This document shows positions 22,037 through 31,645 of a stretch of DNA of 64,000 nt, in pieces. A program made the translations under genes and the position numbers. The DNA lies in NCBI RefSeq assembly GCF_002913715.1, contig NZ_PPCE01000001.1, positions 141,459-205,458 on the forward strand. Reading direction: 5' to 3'. The notes under the pieces are model-generated. The model searched no databases and had not been told where the DNA came from. It worked only from the letters and a program-made list of their open reading frames with translations. The first letter of the stretch is position 1, and each line of letters opens with the position of its first letter. The DNA comes from Campylobacter concisus (GTDB lineage: Bacteria > Campylobacterota > Campylobacteria > Campylobacterales > Campylobacteraceae).

Positions 22037-23347
22037 ATGGAAACATTTAAGCTAATTGCTGCCATTCTTGGCATCGCAGCTGTTGTAGCACTTCTAATCT
22101 TAAAAAAAGAGACAAGAACGGTGCTAATAGGTGTTGGTTTGGTGCTTTGTATAATCGCACTAAAACCGATGGGGGCACTAAGTGCTTTTACTGACTATAT
22201 GACTAAAGCAGGGCTTATAAAGGCGATTTGTGCGAGTATGGGCTTTGCATTTGTTATGAAATACACAATGTGCGATAAACACCTTGTTGCGCTTCTTACA
22301 AAGCCACTTAAAAATGTGGGTTTTATATTGATCCCCGCAACAACAGTGCTAACTTATTTTATAAATATCGCTATCCCTTCAGCTGCAGGATGCTCCGCTG
22401 CTGTTGGTGCGACACTTATACCGCTTCTAATGGCTTCAGGTATCCGCCCAGCTATGGCTGGCGCTGCTGTTTTTGCGGGGACATTTGGTGGAGTTTTAAG
22501 CCCGGGATCGGCTCACAACGTCTATGTGGCTGATCTTGTTAAAAAAACGGTCGAGGGCTACACAGTTCAAGATGTCATAAAAGTGCAAATTCCAAGTGCA
22601 TTTACTGCTCTTGTTATCGTAGTGATCGCGTTAGTTGTTGTTGCGATACTGCTTAAAGACTATCAAAAAAATACAAATTTCACTCTTGAAAGTAGTGCTG
22701 CTAGCGAAGAGAAGCCACTATTTAAAGTAAATTTCATCTACGCTATTATGCCTCTAGTTCCACTTGTTATCTTGGTTATTGGCGGAACAAGCCTTGCGAA
22801 AGATTATAGCTTTCTTGCGTGGACAAAGATGGGCGTTGCTGAGGCGATGATACTAGGTGCTATCATAGCTATCTTTGCTACGCTTACAAATCCCCAAAAG
22901 ATCACAAAAGAATTTTTTAACGGAATGGGCCATGCTTATGCTGATGTTATGGGTATCATCATCGCAGCTGGTGTCTTTGTCGCTGGCTTAAAGGCATGTG
23001 GAGCCGTTGATGTGGTCATCGCATGGCTCAAAACAGATCAAAGTTACGTTAAATTTGGCGGAACATTTGTGCCTTTTATCATGGGTATAGTTACAGGTTC
23101 AGGCGACGCCGCTACATTTGCATTTAATGAAGCCGTCACAACAAACGCCGCTGCACTTGGCTTTGAGCAAGATAAGCTTGGTATGGCAGCAGCTATTGCT
23201 GGTGCTTTAGGTAGATCAGCTTCTCCAATTGCCGGTGCTGCTATCGTTTGTGCAGGCATTGCGATGGTTAGTCCAGTTGAAATCGCTAAAAGAACATTTT
23301 TGGGTATGTTTGTCTCTGTTGTAGCGATTGCATTTTTTGTCATCTAA
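22037..23347 (+). CDS. dcuC: DcuC-type C4-dicarboxylate carrier
   Basis: A 436-residue inner-membrane transporter with about 12 hydrophobic segments, GAALSAFTDYM-like and TLIPLLMASGIRPAMAGAAV stretches, and a conserved SPGSAHNVYVADL loop. DcuC carriers of anaerobes move fumarate, succinate, malate or aspartate. It follows pepE by 14 bp and precedes pepT by 11 bp, so its cargo may be aspartate or a product of aspartyl-dipeptide breakdown, which is inference. Some relatives of this family carry other organic anions. Confidence 0.82.
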   Translation: METFKLIAAILGIAAVVALLILKKETRTVLIGVGLVLCIIALKPMGALSAFTDYMTKAGLIKAICASMGFAFVMKYTMCDKHLVALLTKPLKNVGFILIPATTVLTYFINIAIPSAAGCSAAVGATLIPLLMASGIRPAMAGAAVFAGTFGGVLSPGSAHNVYVADLVKKTVEGYTVQDVIKVQIPSAFTALVIVVIALVVVAILLKDYQKNTNFTLESSAASEEKPLFKVNFIYAIMPLVPLVILVIGGTSLAKDYSFLAWTKMGVAEAMILGAIIAIFATLTNPQKITKEFFNGMGHAYADVMGIIIAAGVFVAGLKACGAVDVVIAWLKTDQSYVKFGGTFVPFIMGIVTGSGDAATFAFNEAVTTNAAALGFEQDKLGMAAAIAGALGRSASPIAGAAIVCAGIAMVSPVEIAKRTFLGMFVSVVAIAFFVI

Positions 23348-23358
23348 AAGGATAAAAA

Positions 23359-24582
23359 ATGGATATCGTAGAGAGATTTTTAAACTACACAAAATTTAAC
23401 ACAACAACAAATAAAGAAAATGGGTTAAAAGGTGTCATGCCTTCTAATCCAACCGAGTATGAGCTAGCTAAGTTTTTAAAAGATGAGCTTAGCTCGCTAG
23501 GCATAAAAGATATCATCTCGCAAGACAATGCTATCTTGATAGCAAAAATTCCTGCAAATTGCGAAAATGCTCCAAGCATTGCCTTCTTTGGGCATTTAGA
23601 TACAAGTAGTGAGCAAAAAAATGACACAAAAGCTAAGATAGTAAAATACACAGGTGGCGACATCTGCCTAAACGAAGAGCAAGGAATTTATCTAAAATTT
23701 AGCGACAACCCAGAGCTTAAAAAATACGTTGGCGACGACATAGTCGTGACTGACGGCACTAGCTTGCTTGGCGCTGATGATAAGGCTGCGATCGCTAGTA
23801 TCGTAAATATGGCTAGCTTTTTCATGCAAAATCCTGAGATCAAGCATGGCAAGATCGTGATCTGCTTCGTGCCTGATGAGGAGCAGGGCTTGCTTGGTGC
23901 AAAGGCGCTTGATGTAAATTTGCTAGGAGCCAACTTTGGCTACTGCTTAGACTGCTGCGAGATAGGCGAGCTAATATATGAAAACTGGAACGCAGCTGAC
24001 TGCACGATGGTCTTTAAAGGCGTTTCGGCTCATCCGATGAATGCAAAAGGTAAGCTTGTAAATTCGCTACTTCTTGCGCATAAATTTATCTCGCTTTTGC
24101 CAGGCGGCGAAGTGCCAGAGTGCACCGAGGGCAAAGAGGGCTATTTCTGGGTAAAAGAGCTTAGCGGAAATAGCGCGAAAACGACGCTCAAGATCGACAT
24201 AAGAGAATTTGATGAGGTGAAATTTCAAAAAAGGCTTGAGTTTTTAAGTGAGATGGCAAGCTCTTTTAATAAAATTTATGGAGATCGTTGCGAGATCACG
24301 CTAAAAACACGCTATGAAAACGTCTTTAAGTTCTTAAAAGATGAAAACTCACTGCCTATAAAACTAGCAAAAGATGCCTTTAGCGAGCTAAATATCACGC
24401 CAAATATAAAGCCAATGCGAGGCGGATATGACGGCGCTGCGATCTCTGCAAAGGGCGTGCCAACGCTAAATTTATTCACAGGCGGAAATAACTTTCACTC
24501 TATCTACGAGTACTTGCCAGTTAGCAGCCTAAAAGCCGCAAGCGAAGTCATTAAAAAAATCGTAATTAACGCTGCTAAATAA
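23359..24582 (+). CDS. pepT: Peptidase T (aminotripeptidase)
   Basis: A 407-residue M20B zinc tripeptidase. Ligands and catalytic residues are visible: FFGHLDTSS (His79, Asp81), TSLLGADDKAAIA, FVPDEEQGLLGAK with the Glu pair, and the distal NNFHSIYEYLP. Cytoplasmic. It is the last gene of the scavenging operon, followed by a hairpin terminator. Usual family length of about 408. Confidence 0.93.
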   Translation: MDIVERFLNYTKFNTTTNKENGLKGVMPSNPTEYELAKFLKDELSSLGIKDIISQDNAILIAKIPANCENAPSIAFFGHLDTSSEQKNDTKAKIVKYTGGDICLNEEQGIYLKFSDNPELKKYVGDDIVVTDGTSLLGADDKAAIASIVNMASFFMQNPEIKHGKIVICFVPDEEQGLLGAKALDVNLLGANFGYCLDCCEIGELIYENWNAADCTMVFKGVSAHPMNAKGKLVNSLLLAHKFISLLPGGEVPECTEGKEGYFWVKELSGNSAKTTLKIDIREFDEVKFQKRLEFLSEMASSFNKIYGDRCEITLKTRYENVFKFLKDENSLPIKLAKDAFSELNITPNIKPMRGGYDGAAISAKGVPTLNLFTGGNNFHSIYEYLPVSSLKAASEVIKKIVINAAK

Positions 24583-24590
24583 ACTTCATA

Positions 24591-24622
24591 AAAGCCTAGA
24601 TTTAGTAAATTTAGGCTTTAAA
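24591..24622 (+). terminator. Terminator after pepT
   Basis: Stem AAAGCCTAGATTT (24591-24603) / AAATTTAGGCTTT (24607-24619) with one mismatch and a 3-nt loop, followed by an A/T-rich tail. Confidence 0.65.
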
Positions 24623-24641
24623 TTTTACTTTCAGGACAAAA

Positions 24642-25631
24642 ATGAAGGCTTTAGCTTTGTTTAGCGGAGGGCTTGATAGCATGCTCTCTATGAAAATAAT
24701 AAGCGATCAAAACATCGAAGTGGTCGCACTTTATATGGATACTGGATTTGGCGTAGATGAAGAAAAACATGAAATTTTAAGACGCCGTGCAGCTTTGGCT
24801 GGGGCTAGTTTAAAAGTGGTTGATATGAGAAATGAGTATCTTCGTGATGTACTTTTTAACCCAAAATACGGCTACGGCAAGCAGTTTAACCCATGTATTG
24901 ACTGCCACGGATATATGTTTAAAACAGCTCTAAATATGTTAAAAAGTGAAAATGCAAATTTCATCATCACGGGCGAAGTTTTGGGTCAAAGACCGATGAG
25001 TCAGCGAAGAGACGCACTCTTTCAAGTTAAGCGCCTAGCTGATGATGAGGATGATTTGGTGCTTCGTCCGATGTGTGCTAAGCTTTTGCCACCAACAAAG
25101 CCAGAGCGCGAGGGCTGGGTCGATAGAGAGAAGCTGCTTGATATAAGCGGACGCGACAGAAAGCCGCAACTTGCTTTGGCAAAGGAATTTGGCTTTGAGG
25201 ACTTTGCAACGCCTGGAGGCGGATGTTTGCTAACGATCGAGAGCTTTGCTGTGAAGATAAAGGATTATCTAAATTTTGATAAAGAGATGCGAGATATCGA
25301 TGTCGTGTGGCTAAAGCTTGGTAGGCATATGCGCTTGCCAGATGGTGCAAAAATGATAATAGGGCGTGACGAGAGCGATAATAACGCTCTTTTAGCGCAT
25401 CCAAATGATAAATTTGAACAAGTAAAATTTAAAGAGAGCGATGACATCGTAGGAGCTATTAGCTTCATAAGCAAAAACGCTAGTAAAGCCGACAAAGAGC
25501 TAGCAGCAAGGCTCGCACTTGCTTATACAAAAGCAAGCAGAGAAAATAAATTTGAAGTTAGCATCGATAGCGAGAAATTTAGCATCACACCTGAGGATAA
25601 ATCTCTAGCTCAAAATTATTTTGTAAAATAG
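24642..25631 (+). CDS. PP-loop ATPase, ThiI/MnmA-like tRNA-thiolation type
   Basis: A 329-residue cytoplasmic protein. The N-terminal adenine-nucleotide alpha-hydrolase fold carries the PP-loop SGGLDS at residues 8-13. There are Cys residues in NPCIDCHGYM and GGGCLLT that could carry sulfur or bind a metal. The C-terminal part (about 190-329, with GRHMRLPDGAKMIIGRDESD) resembles the domain found fused to ThiI-like proteins in epsilonproteobacteria (NFACT-R/DUF814-like). It probably modifies tRNA, perhaps by thiolation, but the target is not known to me. The C. jejuni counterpart likely lies in the same aroC-dnaG neighbourhood (Cj1633). The gene stands alone, upstream of tRNA-Met. Confidence 0.65.
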   Translation: MKALALFSGGLDSMLSMKIISDQNIEVVALYMDTGFGVDEEKHEILRRRAALAGASLKVVDMRNEYLRDVLFNPKYGYGKQFNPCIDCHGYMFKTALNMLKSENANFIITGEVLGQRPMSQRRDALFQVKRLADDEDDLVLRPMCAKLLPPTKPEREGWVDREKLLDISGRDRKPQLALAKEFGFEDFATPGGGCLLTIESFAVKIKDYLNFDKEMRDIDVVWLKLGRHMRLPDGAKMIIGRDESDNNALLAHPNDKFEQVKFKESDDIVGAISFISKNASKADKELAARLALAYTKASRENKFEVSIDSEKFSITPEDKSLAQNYFVK

Positions 25632-25711
25632 ACATTTTGTTGATTCTTGGTACTTTTACTTTGTGTTTGTATATAAAGATGGTTTTTATCTACAAATAAG
25701 TTTAAAAATTA

Positions 25712-25717
25712 TATAAT
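25712..25717 (+). promoter_or_regulatory. -10 element of tRNA-Met
   Basis: TATAAT 20 bp upstream of the tRNA 5' end, in an AT-rich stretch. No other gene starts here. Confidence 0.6.
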
Positions 25718-25736
25718 CCGAAACTTATTTTAAAGT

Positions 25737-25813
25737 GTCACGGTAGCTCAGCTGGTTAGAGCGCTGGTCTCATAAGCCGGAGGTCGGGAGTTCAAGTCTC
25801 CCCCGTGACACCA
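25737..25813 (+). tRNA. tRNA-Met (CAU), integration site of the island
   Basis: 77 nt with encoded CCA. Acceptor stem GTCACGG (25737-25743) / CCGTGAC (25803-25809), discriminator A, then CCA. D arm GCTC...GAGC, anticodon loop CTCATAA with CAU, and T arm with GGGAGTTCAAGTCTCCC. It has the elongator type rather than the initiator layout. Its 3' 45 nt are repeated at 42187-42231, so the gene stayed intact after integration. A CAU anticodon could in principle be tRNA-Ile2, but the body looks like elongator Met. Confidence 0.93.
25769..25813 (+). repeat. attL, 45-bp direct repeat within tRNA-Met
   Basis: The last 45 nt of tRNA-Met, from the anticodon loop through CCA, recur identically at 42187-42231. 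Identity breaks on both sides (25768 T versus 42186 C; 25814 T versus 42232 A). This is the usual crossover segment of a tRNA-specific tyrosine recombinase. Confidence 0.9.
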
Positions 25814-25883
25814 TAAATGTCCTACTTATCGATACTTTAACTGCCCTTTTTGCAGTTTCCCTTTCTTTAAAATTTCCTAAAAG

Positions 25884-25913
25884 TATGGTACAGTTTTTAT
25901 AAAAAGTGGTACA
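25884..25913 (+). other. Paired TGGTACA motifs, candidate recombinase arm sites
   Basis: TATGGTACA (25884-25892) and AGTGGTACA (25905-25913) stand 21 bp apart, two helical turns, on the same strand. A pair with identical spacing lies outside attR (42300, 42321), and AATGGAACA lies at 42104. Repeated spaced motifs flanking att are typical of arm-type sites, but binding is inferred. Confidence 0.4.
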
Positions 25914-25989
25914 TTTTTCAGGATTGATTTATTTTACAAGATCCTTTCTATAAATTTGCTTTTATTTTTGCTGATTAGATAAAATTTTA

Positions 25990-26240
25990 CCTCAAGTAGA
26001 CATCTTCATAGCCTCGCAGCTGACCTTTAGCAACCTTTTGGTTTTTTAGTGATCACTTGGCTTCTTTTTAAACTGTATTTTTATGCTATTGTCAAGCTTT
26101 TGCCACTCTTTTAAAGCGCTTGGTGGAAATTCTAGCTCATAGCTCATCCATGTTTACTTTTACTGGTTTTTCATCACTTGCTAGAGCAGTATCTACTGCT
26201 TTGCTTAGATGATACTCTTTTATTATCTCTAGAGCCACAT
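25990..26240 (-). pseudogene. Decayed second copy of RelE/RelB-type module
   Basis: This stretch is clearly homologous, base by base, to the intact toxin-antitoxin pair at about 39632-39880: long shared runs such as ATGCTATTGTCAAGCTTTTG, GCCACTCTTTTAAAGC and CTAGAGCAGTATCTACTG. It has lost the toxin C-terminus and antitoxin N-terminus and has several substitutions and indels, so no frame survives. Same orientation as the intact pair. Confidence 0.8.
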
Positions 26241-26366
26241 AAGTTAATGCTAATTCTTAATACAGTATATACAAAAAGTGCTTTGGGAAACAGATGATTT
26301 TATATGTTTTTTAAATCTATTTTAGGGCAGAATATATTCTACAAAATACAAATTTAGGATTAACCG

Positions 26367-28722
26367 ATGAACCAAGCAGTGCATAATAAATTAGTTAGTT
26401 TTATTTGGTCGATCGCCGATGATTGTTTAAGAGATGTCTACAAGCGTGGCAAATATAGAGATGTGATATTGCCTATGGTCGTTTTAAGAAGGCTTGACGC
26501 ACTTTTAGAGCCCACAAAAGAGGCCGTGTTAGATGAAATAGATTTTCAAATAAACACGGCTGGGCTTAAAGAGCTAGATGATAGCGGCCTAAAAGATGCG
26601 AGTGGCTATGTCTTTTACAACACTAGCAAATGGACGCTTCAAAAACTCTACAACACCGCGACAAACTCATCGGCTATTTTAGAGGCAAATTTTACCGAGT
26701 ATCTAAACGGCTTTAGCCAAAACGTTATAGAAATAATCGACAAATTTAAACTAAAAGCGCAGATAAAACACATGGCAAGCAAAGACGTATTGCTAGATGT
26801 TTTGGAAAAATTTACATCGCGATATATAAATTTAACCGACAAAGAGACGCTTGATCCAGATGGCAAAAAACTGCCTGCACTTACAAATCTTGGCATGGGA
26901 TACGTTTATGAAGAACTTATAAGAAAATTTAATATTTAATGAAGACAACAACGAAGAAGCAGGAGAGCACTTTACCCCAAGAGAAGTTATAAATTTGATG
27001 ACGCATATCGTCTTTAACCCTATCAAAAACACCCTTCCTCCAGTTATCACCATCTACGATCCCGCATGCGGAAGCGGCGGAATGCTAACCGAGTCTCAAA
27101 ATTTCATCAAAGACGAAAACGGCGAGATAAGAGCTAAAAGCGACGTGTATCTATACGGTAAAGAGATAAACGACGAAACCTACGCTATATGCAAATCAGA
27201 CATGATGATAAAGGGTAACGACCCAGAAAATATCAAAAACGGCTCCACACTCTCACTCAATGAATTTGCTGACATGAAATTTGACTTTATGCTTTCAAAT
27301 CCCCCCTATGGCAAATCATGGTCAAGCGAACAAAGATACATAAAAGACGACAAAAAGATAATAGATAGCAGATTTGTCGTGAGCCTTAGCGACTACTGGG
27401 GAAATTTCAGCGACTGTGACGCCACACCAAGGAGCAGCGACGGGCAGCTTTTGTTTTTGATGGAAATGGTAGACAAAATAAAGCCGACGCCGATAAGCAA
27501 ATTAGGCAGTCGCATAGCCTCCGTTCACAATGGCAGTTCGCTTTTTACTGGTGATGCAGGTGGCGGAGAGAGTAATATCAGGCGATATATCATAGAAAAT
27601 GATCTACTAGATGCGATCATACAGCTTCCAAATAATCTTTTTTACAACACCGGCATAACAACCTACATCTGGATACTATCAAACAACAAACCCGCCCACA
27701 GACAGGGCAAAGCTCAGCTCATCGACGCTAGCGAACTATACTCAAAGCTAAGAAAAAATTTAGGCGATAAAAACTGCGAGCTAGAGCCAAAACATATCGC
27801 CAAAATCATGCAAATTTACGAAGATTTCCAAACTTGCGACGAATTTGTAGATGATAAAAAAATCTCATCTAAGATTTTTTCAAATTCCGATTTTGGATAC
27901 TATAAAGTAAATATCGAACGCCCAAAAAGATTAAAAGCACAGTTTAAAGATGAGCTCTTAGAGGCTTTAAAATTTGATAAAGGCTTAAAAGAGCCAATGA
28001 AATGGTGCTTGGATAAATTTAAAGATGAGTGCTTTAACGGGCTTTATAACCATAAAAAAGAGATAGAAAAATACCTAGAAAACGAAGAGATAGAGCTAAA
28101 CGTAAAGCAAAAAAACGCCCTTTTCTCAAAAGAACTTTGGCAAAAACACCAAATTTTATTTTCTAGCGCGAACAAGCTAAAACAAGAGATCGACACGGAT
28201 GAATATAGCGATTTTAATGCCTTTAAAGAGCTAGTTTCAAAAGCGATAAAAAAGCTAGATATCAAGCTATCTGCCACGCAGATAAATACTATCTTAAACG
28301 CCGTCTCATGGCAAGATGAAAGTGCTGCAAAAGTGATAAAAAAGATAAGCAAAATAAACAAAGAAAAGCTGGAAAATTTACTCGCTCATCTAAGATGTAG
28401 CGCCGATGAGCTTGAAAATTTTGGCTATTTTAAAAGTGAGAAAATAGACGAATACATCGAGTATGAAAGTGATAGCGAGCTAAGAGATAGCGAAAATATA
28501 TCGCTAAAAGACAATATTTTAGACTATTTTTTAAAAGAGGTAAAACCGCACGTAAATGACGCTTGGATAAATATAGATAGCGTTAAAATCGGCTACGAGA
28601 TAAGCTTTAATAGATATTTTTACACACACAAACCACTAAGAAGCATAGACGAGGTGGCAAATGAGATTTTAGAGCTTGAGCGCCAAAGTGACGGGCTTAT
28701 CAAAGAAATTTTAGGCGAATGA
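26367..28722 (+). pseudogene. hsdM: Type I restriction-modification methylase, broken by 7-bp duplication
   Basis: The modification subunit is split into 26367-26939 (N-terminal HsdM_N domain, ending LIRKFNI) and the rest from about 26940 to 28722. The SAM motif YDPACGSGGM is near 27055 and the catalytic NPPY at 27298-27309 (FMLSNPPYGKSW). The break is a perfect tandem repeat ATTTAAT-ATTTAAT at 26927-26940: removing one 7-bp unit gives KFNEDNNEEAGEHFTPREV in a single frame, the canonical HsdM sequence. Repaired length is about 783 residues, long for HsdM because of a Lys-rich helical C-terminal segment of about 250 residues. As it stands neither half should methylate, so either the whole system is off or the repeat is a switch. 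Confidence 0.9.
26927..26940 (+). repeat. 7-bp tandem duplication in hsdM
   Basis: ATTTAAT twice in perfect tandem. Two copies shift the frame, and one copy restores the conserved HsdM sequence across the junction. Confidence 0.9.
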
Positions 28723-28723
28723 T

Positions 28724-30043
28724 ATGGCTAAATTTAAAAGATATGATTCATATAAAAACAGCGGCGTAGAGTGGCTCGGGGAAATTCCTAGCCATTGGGA
28801 GATTTTAAAGCTTAAATTTGTTTCAAAAATAGAAACCGGAAATAGTATTAGTGATGATAAAAAAAGTAATTATGAATGTGTTGAATGTAAAAGTCATCCT
28901 TATATTGCAACAAAGGATATAAATTATGAATACTCTACAATAAATTACGATAACGGGTTAAGAATACCAAAAGATGAAACAAATTTTAAAATAGCCTTAC
29001 CTGATAGTATTTTAATTTGTGTAGAAGGTGGAAGTGCTGGAAAAAAAATCGCATATACAAATCAAGGCGTATGTTACGTAAATAAACTTGCTTCTATTCA
29101 AACTATTGGCGAAAATGTTTCTAAATTTTTATACTATGTGATAAAGAGCCATATATTTAAAAATCAATTTGATTTATCGATTAATGGGCTAATAGGTGGA
29201 GTTTCCGTATTGTTAATAAAAAATTTTTGTGTCATTTTGCCGCCAAAAGATGAGCAGGAAAAAATCGCCTCATATCTTGATGAAAAAATAGCCAAAATAG
29301 ACGCATCCATAAGCGGAAAAGAGAAATTTATCGAGCTGTTAAAAGAACAAAAACAGATAATCATAAATGACGCCGTAACTAAAGGACTTAACAAAAACGC
29401 CAAATTTAAAAACAGCGGCGTAGAGTGGCTCGGGGAAATTCCTAGCCATTGGAAAAATATAAAAACTACTCATATTTTTAATAGAATAGGAAGCGGAACT
29501 ACGCCAACCTCTACAAATACTAAATATTACGATGGTGAAATCAATTGGTTACAAACCGGCGATTTAGCAGATGATATAATTTATAAAACAAGTAAAAAAA
29601 TAACACATAAAGCCTTAAAAGATTTTTCAACATTAAAGATCTATCCCAAAAATAGTTTGGTAATTGCAATGTATGGAGCGACGATAGGTAAAGTTGGTAT
29701 TTTGGATATTGAAACAACCACAAATCAAGCATGCTGTGTATTATCTGATACGAAACAAATTTTGGAAAAATATGCTTTTTATTGGTTTTTGGCATCCAAA
29801 AACAACATTATATCTTTGGGGTATGGCGGAGGACAACCAAATATTAGTCAAGATCTAATTAAATCTTTAAGAATAACACTTCCACCAAAATCCGAGCAGG
29901 AAAAAATAGTAGAATACATAGAAACCAAAACAGCAAAAATCGACAAATTAGTAAATTTAGAGCAAGAGTATATAAAAAGTCTAAAAGAGTATAAAGCGTC
30001 GCTAATCGATAGCGTAGTAACTGGCAAAGTGAGGATCGTATGA
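28724..30043 (+). CDS. hsdS: Type I restriction-modification specificity subunit
   Basis: A 439-residue DNA-recognition subunit with two target-recognition domains. Each begins with the same block (KNSGVEWLGEIPSHW at about residues 11-25 and again about 218 residues later) and each ends in a helical dimer spacer (QEKIASYLDEKIAKIDASIS; QEKIVEYIETKTAKIDKL). The block is encoded by 46 identical bases (28753-28798 and 29407-29452), which would let the half-genes recombine. It starts 1 bp after the hsdM stop, and its own stop overlaps the next gene (ATGATG at 30040). The recognition sequence cannot be read from the protein. Confidence 0.92.
   Translation: MAKFKRYDSYKNSGVEWLGEIPSHWEILKLKFVSKIETGNSISDDKKSNYECVECKSHPYIATKDINYEYSTINYDNGLRIPKDETNFKIALPDSILICVEGGSAGKKIAYTNQGVCYVNKLASIQTIGENVSKFLYYVIKSHIFKNQFDLSINGLIGGVSVLLIKNFCVILPPKDEQEKIASYLDEKIAKIDASISGKEKFIELLKEQKQIIINDAVTKGLNKNAKFKNSGVEWLGEIPSHWKNIKTTHIFNRIGSGTTPTSTNTKYYDGEINWLQTGDLADDIIYKTSKKITHKALKDFSTLKIYPKNSLVIAMYGATIGKVGILDIETTTNQACCVLSDTKQILEKYAFYWFLASKNNIISLGYGGGQPNISQDLIKSLRITLPPKSEQEKIVEYIETKTAKIDKLVNLEQEYIKSLKEYKASLIDSVVTGKVRIV
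28753..28798 (+). repeat. 46-bp repeat, copy 1 in hsdS
   Basis: Identical to 29407-29452. Marks the start of the first target-recognition domain. Confidence 0.9.
29407..29452 (+). repeat. 46-bp repeat, copy 2 in hsdS
   Basis: Identical to 28753-28798. Marks the start of the second target-recognition domain. Confidence 0.9.
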
Positions 30044-31176
30044 TGAGCGAAATTTTAATCAATGATTCGACAAAAACATTTAAACCTATAATTTATCAAT
30101 TCCTAATTGCATTAGAAAAGTGTTTTGAAATGCAAGATGACGAATCGATTTGGATTGAAAAATATGGTGATGTCACGAGCTCAAGTGGGGTACAAATCGA
30201 GGTTAAAGATTATCAAAAGAATTTAACAGATTTAGATCACAACGTTTGGAAAACTTTGAAAAATTGGCTAGATGATAATTTTGATGCAACTAGGTACAAA
30301 AATTTGATTTTATTAACAACACAAACAATCAGCAAATCTTCAAAATTTATTGACTGGAATACTAAAAATAAAAACGAAAAATATCAGATATTAAATTTAA
30401 TAGCAGAAAAATTTAATAAAGAAAAAGGAAAATCGACCTTTACGCAAAAGCTATTAAATAATGTTTTAAGGTCTGATAAAAATCATAAATTATTAGAAAT
30501 TTTAGAGAAATTTACAATTCAAAGTAAAGCTGATAATGATGAAGTTTTGTATAAAAAGCTAAAAGAAACTAGAACGGATGGGATTTTAGAAGAAAAAAAG
30601 GATGAATATTTGGATTCTCTTATTGGCTATATAATTAATCCTGCAATGACATCTAGCGGATGGGAGATAAAAAACAAAGACTTCAGACAAAAAACTAAAT
30701 CCTTAATAGAAACATATACTTCAACAACTAAAATTTTTCCAAAAATAGAAACTCCTTCAATAACAGATGATATTATAAAAGAGCATCAGTCTTATTTATT
30801 TGTGCAAAAAATAGAAGATATTAATTATTGCGAAGTAAAAAGTGAAGCAATAAGTGATTTTATATATTCTAGGACAATACTTAACGAGGAGCTAAAAAAC
30901 TATGAAATATCACGAAAAGAGTATAAGTATTATGAAGATGAACTTCTTAAAAGTTTTCAAGCAAAACGTAGGAATGCTTTGCTTGATGTGAATTCTAGCA
31001 ATCATATCAATGAGTCCAAAAAACTTTATAATAATACTATAGGCGAAGTAGCACCTAATTTTTATAATTTTAACGATACGCCTAAATCGTATCGAAATGG
31101 TATTTTGCATGAACTAGCAAATGATAGCGATAATCCAAACGATATCGTCTGGAAACTAGAGGTGAGTGATGAGTAA
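30040..31176 (+). CDS. ABC-3C component: Cap4/DUF4297-like nuclease effector
   Basis: A 378-residue protein. The N-terminus (about residues 26-80) carries a PD-(D/E)xK-type nuclease pattern like DUF4297/Cap4: Glu40 and Asp44 in WIEKYGDVTSS, then QIEVKDY with Glu54 and Lys56, followed by the characteristic NVWKTLKNWLDD. The rest is helical with a C-terminal domain (RNGILHELANDSDNPNDIVW) seen in ABC-three-component effectors. Its start overlaps the hsdS stop, and its stop overlaps the next gene, so all are co-translated. Expected role: the nuclease arm of a conflict system controlled by the downstream SMC-like ATPase. Nuclease activity is inferred from motif. The DNA is visibly more AT-rich than hsdM and hsdR on either side. 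Confidence 0.72.
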   Translation: MMSEILINDSTKTFKPIIYQFLIALEKCFEMQDDESIWIEKYGDVTSSSGVQIEVKDYQKNLTDLDHNVWKTLKNWLDDNFDATRYKNLILLTTQTISKSSKFIDWNTKNKNEKYQILNLIAEKFNKEKGKSTFTQKLLNNVLRSDKNHKLLEILEKFTIQSKADNDEVLYKKLKETRTDGILEEKKDEYLDSLIGYIINPAMTSSGWEIKNKDFRQKTKSLIETYTSTTKIFPKIETPSITDDIIKEHQSYLFVQKIEDINYCEVKSEAISDFIYSRTILNEELKNYEISRKEYKYYEDELLKSFQAKRRNALLDVNSSNHINESKKLYNNTIGEVAPNFYNFNDTPKSYRNGILHELANDSDNPNDIVWKLEVSDE

Positions 31177-31645
31177 ATATGTAGATAGTGTTTATAAGAT
31201 CAACAATAATATATTTATTTTTACACCATTGTTTGTGGCTTTTTATCAAAATTTAAAGCCAAATCCTAAAAATTTATTATTATCATATTTAGTTTTACCA
31301 TTGGTCTTACACAAAACCAGCCAGGAGAAAATTAAAAATTCGAAAACAACAAGTAGTATTTTTACTTTTTTAGATAGCAAAGATAAAAACAAAAGAGAAA
31401 ATGTTTATGGATTGCCCAAAAGGGTTCAAGATTACAAAGAGATTACAAATCAATGCATTTTATATGCCATTAAAAATAAATGGTTGAAATTAAATGATGA
31501 TTTATCGGTGACTTTTTTAAAAGAGCAAAAAAATAGCATAGCAAGTCTAGATAGTGCCTTTAGAGCATCGTCTAAGCTTTGTAATATTTTTCAAAATTTG
31601 GATGTAGTTTCTATTTATAAACAATTGGGGGTTAAAGAGTTATGA
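31169..31645 (+). CDS. ABC-3C middle component
   Basis: A 158-residue protein with no catalytic motif. It is predominantly helical, with a winged-helix-like middle (QDYKEITNQCILYAIKNKWL followed by KLNDDLSVTFLKEQ), as in the middle components of ABC-3C systems. These are thought to bridge effector and ATPase. I chose ATG at 31169 over GTG one codon before. It overlaps its upstream neighbour by 8 bp and the ATPase gene by 4 bp (ATGA). The call rests mainly on size, position and helical pattern. Confidence 0.65.
   Translation: MSKYVDSVYKINNNIFIFTPLFVAFYQNLKPNPKNLLLSYLVLPLVLHKTSQEKIKNSKTTSSIFTFLDSKDKNKRENVYGLPKRVQDYKEITNQCILYAIKNKWLKLNDDLSVTFLKEQKNSIASLDSAFRASSKLCNIFQNLDVVSIYKQLGVKEL

Larger units (their letters stand above)
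25814..26366. other. Left arm of island: integrase-arm-like motifs and decayed DNA
   Basis: No intact gene. It holds a 23-bp segment (25856-25878) also present just beyond attR, two AGTGGTACA-like motifs, and from about 25990 a degraded toxin-antitoxin copy. The last 120 bp before hsdM are AT-rich and should contain its promoter; GGATT at 26357 is a weak binding site before ATG 26367. Confidence 0.6.
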
